A stretch of 64,000 nucleotides of DNA from Gordonia rubripertincta. Lineage in GTDB: Bacteria > Actinomycetota > Actinomycetes > Mycobacteriales > Mycobacteriaceae. Below, piece after piece: positions 63,088 through 64,000 of this stretch; the first letter of the stretch is position 1; each line of letters begins with the position of its first letter. The notes under the pieces were generated by a model that ran no database searches, had not been told where the DNA came from, and worked only from the letters and a program-made list of their open reading frames with translations. Position numbers and translations under genes: made by a program. Location: the NCBI RefSeq assembly GCF_038024875.1, contig NZ_CP136136.1, positions 1,364,001-1,428,000 of the forward strand, given 5' to 3'.

Positions 63088-63716
63088 TGTCGGCGCTGCG
63101 TATCGACAACGTCGTCACGTCGGGCACGTTCAGCCTCGACGGCGGCACCTGGGACGTCGACAACAACGTGTGGCTGGTCGGCAACGACGACGAGGTCATC
63201 ATCATCGACGCCGCTCACTCGGCGGCACCGATCCTCGAAGGCGTCGGCGACCGCACGGTGAAGGCGATCGTGCTGACCCACGGTCACAACGATCACGTCA
63301 CCGTCGCACCGGAACTGTCCGACGCCACGGGCGCGCCGATCCTGCTGCACCCCGGCGACGACATGCTGTGGAACGACACCCATCCAGAGGTCTCGCACCG
63401 AGATCTCGAGGACGGGCAGAAGATCGGCATCGCCGGCACCGAGCTGACGATCATCAACACCCCCGGCCACTCGCCGGGCTCGTCGGTGATCCACCTGCCC
63501 GAGGCGGGCGTGCTGTTCTCCGGTGACACCCTGTTCCAGGGCGGACCGGGCGCGACCGGCCGTTCGTACTCGAGCTTCCCGACGATCATCGCCTCGATCA
63601 CCGAGAAGATCTTCACCCTCGATCCCGAGACCAAGGTCTACACCGGGCACGGCGATGGCACGACGGTCGCCGCCGAGGCACCACATCTCGAGGAGTGGAT
63701 CAAGCGCGGCAGCTGA
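63087..63716 (+). CDS. MBL-fold hydrolase partner of the mycothiol dehydrogenase
   Basis: 209 residues from ATG 63087. Metal motif THGHNDHV (HxHxDH) near residue 65, TPGHSPGSSV (His), FSGDTLFQGGPGATGR (Asp) and YTGHGDGT (His): a glyoxalase II-like enzyme. The pair mscR-MBL hydrolase occurs in mycobacteria (Rv2259-Rv2260 order); the hydrolase probably splits an S-acyl (formyl) mycothiol to free mycothiol and acid. Translationally coupled. Confidence 0.92.
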   Translation: MSALRIDNVVTSGTFSLDGGTWDVDNNVWLVGNDDEVIIIDAAHSAAPILEGVGDRTVKAIVLTHGHNDHVTVAPELSDATGAPILLHPGDDMLWNDTHPEVSHRDLEDGQKIGIAGTELTIINTPGHSPGSSVIHLPEAGVLFSGDTLFQGGPGATGRSYSSFPTIIASITEKIFTLDPETKVYTGHGDGTTVAAEAPHLEEWIKRGS

Positions 63717-63734
63717 CCCGCGTACAGACCGACA

Positions 63735-63774
63735 AACCCGGCGCGGGTGGCCATCGGGCCGCCCGCGCCGGGTT
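63735..63774. terminator. Terminator between convergent MBL gene and the following gene
   Basis: AACCCGGCGCGGG (63735-63747) and CCCGCGCCGGGTT (63762-63774), 13-bp perfect arms, 14-base loop, then TCGTCCTGT. 18 bp after the MBL stop, 13 bp from the convergent gene. Confidence 0.8.
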
Positions 63775-63786
63775 CGTCCTGTCACG

Positions 63787-64000
63787 TCAGTGTTGCTGCG
63801 GCGGCTGGCCCGGCCGACCGCCATCGGGCTGGTGTTCACCCAGTTCGTGCCTGCCGGGATGCGTGCCGGGATCATGGCCGGCCGTGCCAGGGGTTCCGGT
63901 ACCGGGGCGTCCGGGGCCGGGCGCTCCTGCACCGGGGTTCCCGTGGCCGTGCGTGCCGGGACCGGGAGTTCCGTGGCCCGGGCCTGCGGGGTCACGGTGG
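63787..64000 (-). CDS. C-terminal part of a Gly/Pro/His-rich protein (runs off the window)
   Basis: On the minus strand, about 70 codons to the TGA at 63787-63789 read as a low-complexity tail of GPG, GTPG and GHG units with many His (HRDPAGPGHGTPGPGTHGHG, ..., DGGRPGQPPQQH). The opposite frames give no better protein. The globular part and start lie beyond base 64000, so the family cannot be named; a His/Gly/Pro-rich tail suggests metal binding or an unstructured surface extension. Confidence 0.55.
   Translation of the reverse strand, partial: HRDPAGPGHGTPGPGTHGHGNPGAGAPGPGRPGTGTPGTAGHDPGTHPGRHELGEHQPDGGRPGQPPQQH

Overview
The window looks like chromosomal DNA of a high-GC actinobacterium of the order Mycobacteriales, most likely Gordonia or a close relative (inference). 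The reasons are the overlapping fhaB-pstP-rodA-pbpA-pknA-pknB cluster next to a trpG/pabA-type gene and upstream fhaA and tRNA-Leu(CAG), as in mycobacteria; a mycothiol-dependent formaldehyde dehydrogenase; a DUF222/HNH '13E12-type' gene; and frequent GTG/TTG starts with GTGA/ATGA overlaps.

Layout. 1-10.5 kb: end of a glutamine amidotransferase gene, then the minus-strand cell-wall/division signalling operon (FHA proteins, PP2C phosphatase, RodA, PBP, two Ser/Thr kinases), with the tRNA-Leu gene upstream. 10.7-19.4 kb: a lipase, a small exported protein, an FBP zinc-finger protein, WrbA, a DUF72 protein, an NsrR-Hmp nitric-oxide module with a coupled membrane protein, an FAD/NAD protein and a truncated glycosyltransferase. 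19.4-30.9 kb: a catabolic island: FadR/GntR regulator, amidase and HyuAB on one side; MaoC hydratase, CaiB/BaiF CoA-transferase (frameshifted), MmgE/PrpD, acyl-CoA dehydrogenase and CitE-type lyase on the other. 31-34.9 kb: an exported papain-like protein, a polysaccharide deacetylase-like lipoprotein and an esterase-like lipoprotein. 35-40.1 kb: a decay zone with an IS3-family element inserted in a DUF222/HNH gene (ends and 3-bp target duplication visible), an ISL3-family element upstream of that gene, and an internally deleted aldehyde dehydrogenase. 40.2-50 kb: SDR, phosphotriesterase-like and DHFR-like enzymes; two paralogous TY-Chap-like proteins around a protein of unknown function; a DUF6777 protein; an EthA-like monooxygenase. 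50-53.5 kb: an arsenic locus (two ArsR, ArsI, two ArsC-type proteins, Acr3). 53.7-64 kb: two tandem fasciclin lipoproteins with large hairpins, a SuoX-like molybdoenzyme, DinB and PNPOx proteins, an acyl-CoA synthetase facing a GAF-LuxR regulator, a 70-bp palindrome beside a glycosyltransferase remnant, and the mycothiol dehydrogenase/MBL-hydrolase pair.

How the genes work together. PknA/PknB and PstP form a phosphorylation switch whose FHA readers are encoded with the wall enzymes they control. NsrR probably senses NO and controls hmp. The 19.4-30.9 kb island reads as hydrolysis of an amide or cyclic imide/lactam (HyuAB plus amidase) feeding a CoA-activated dicarboxylate route (transferase, dehydrogenase, hydratase, lyase); the substrate is unknown, and this is the best candidate for an undescribed system. 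The ars genes cover arsenate reduction, arsenite export and organoarsenical cleavage.

A recurring oddity is that four genes (CaiB, the HNH gene, acr3, arsR2) each need one base removed from a G/C run of four or five to restore the family sequence, the HNH gene twice. At least three of these five sites share the context TGGGGTG. This points to systematic base-calling error, or less likely to real slippage.
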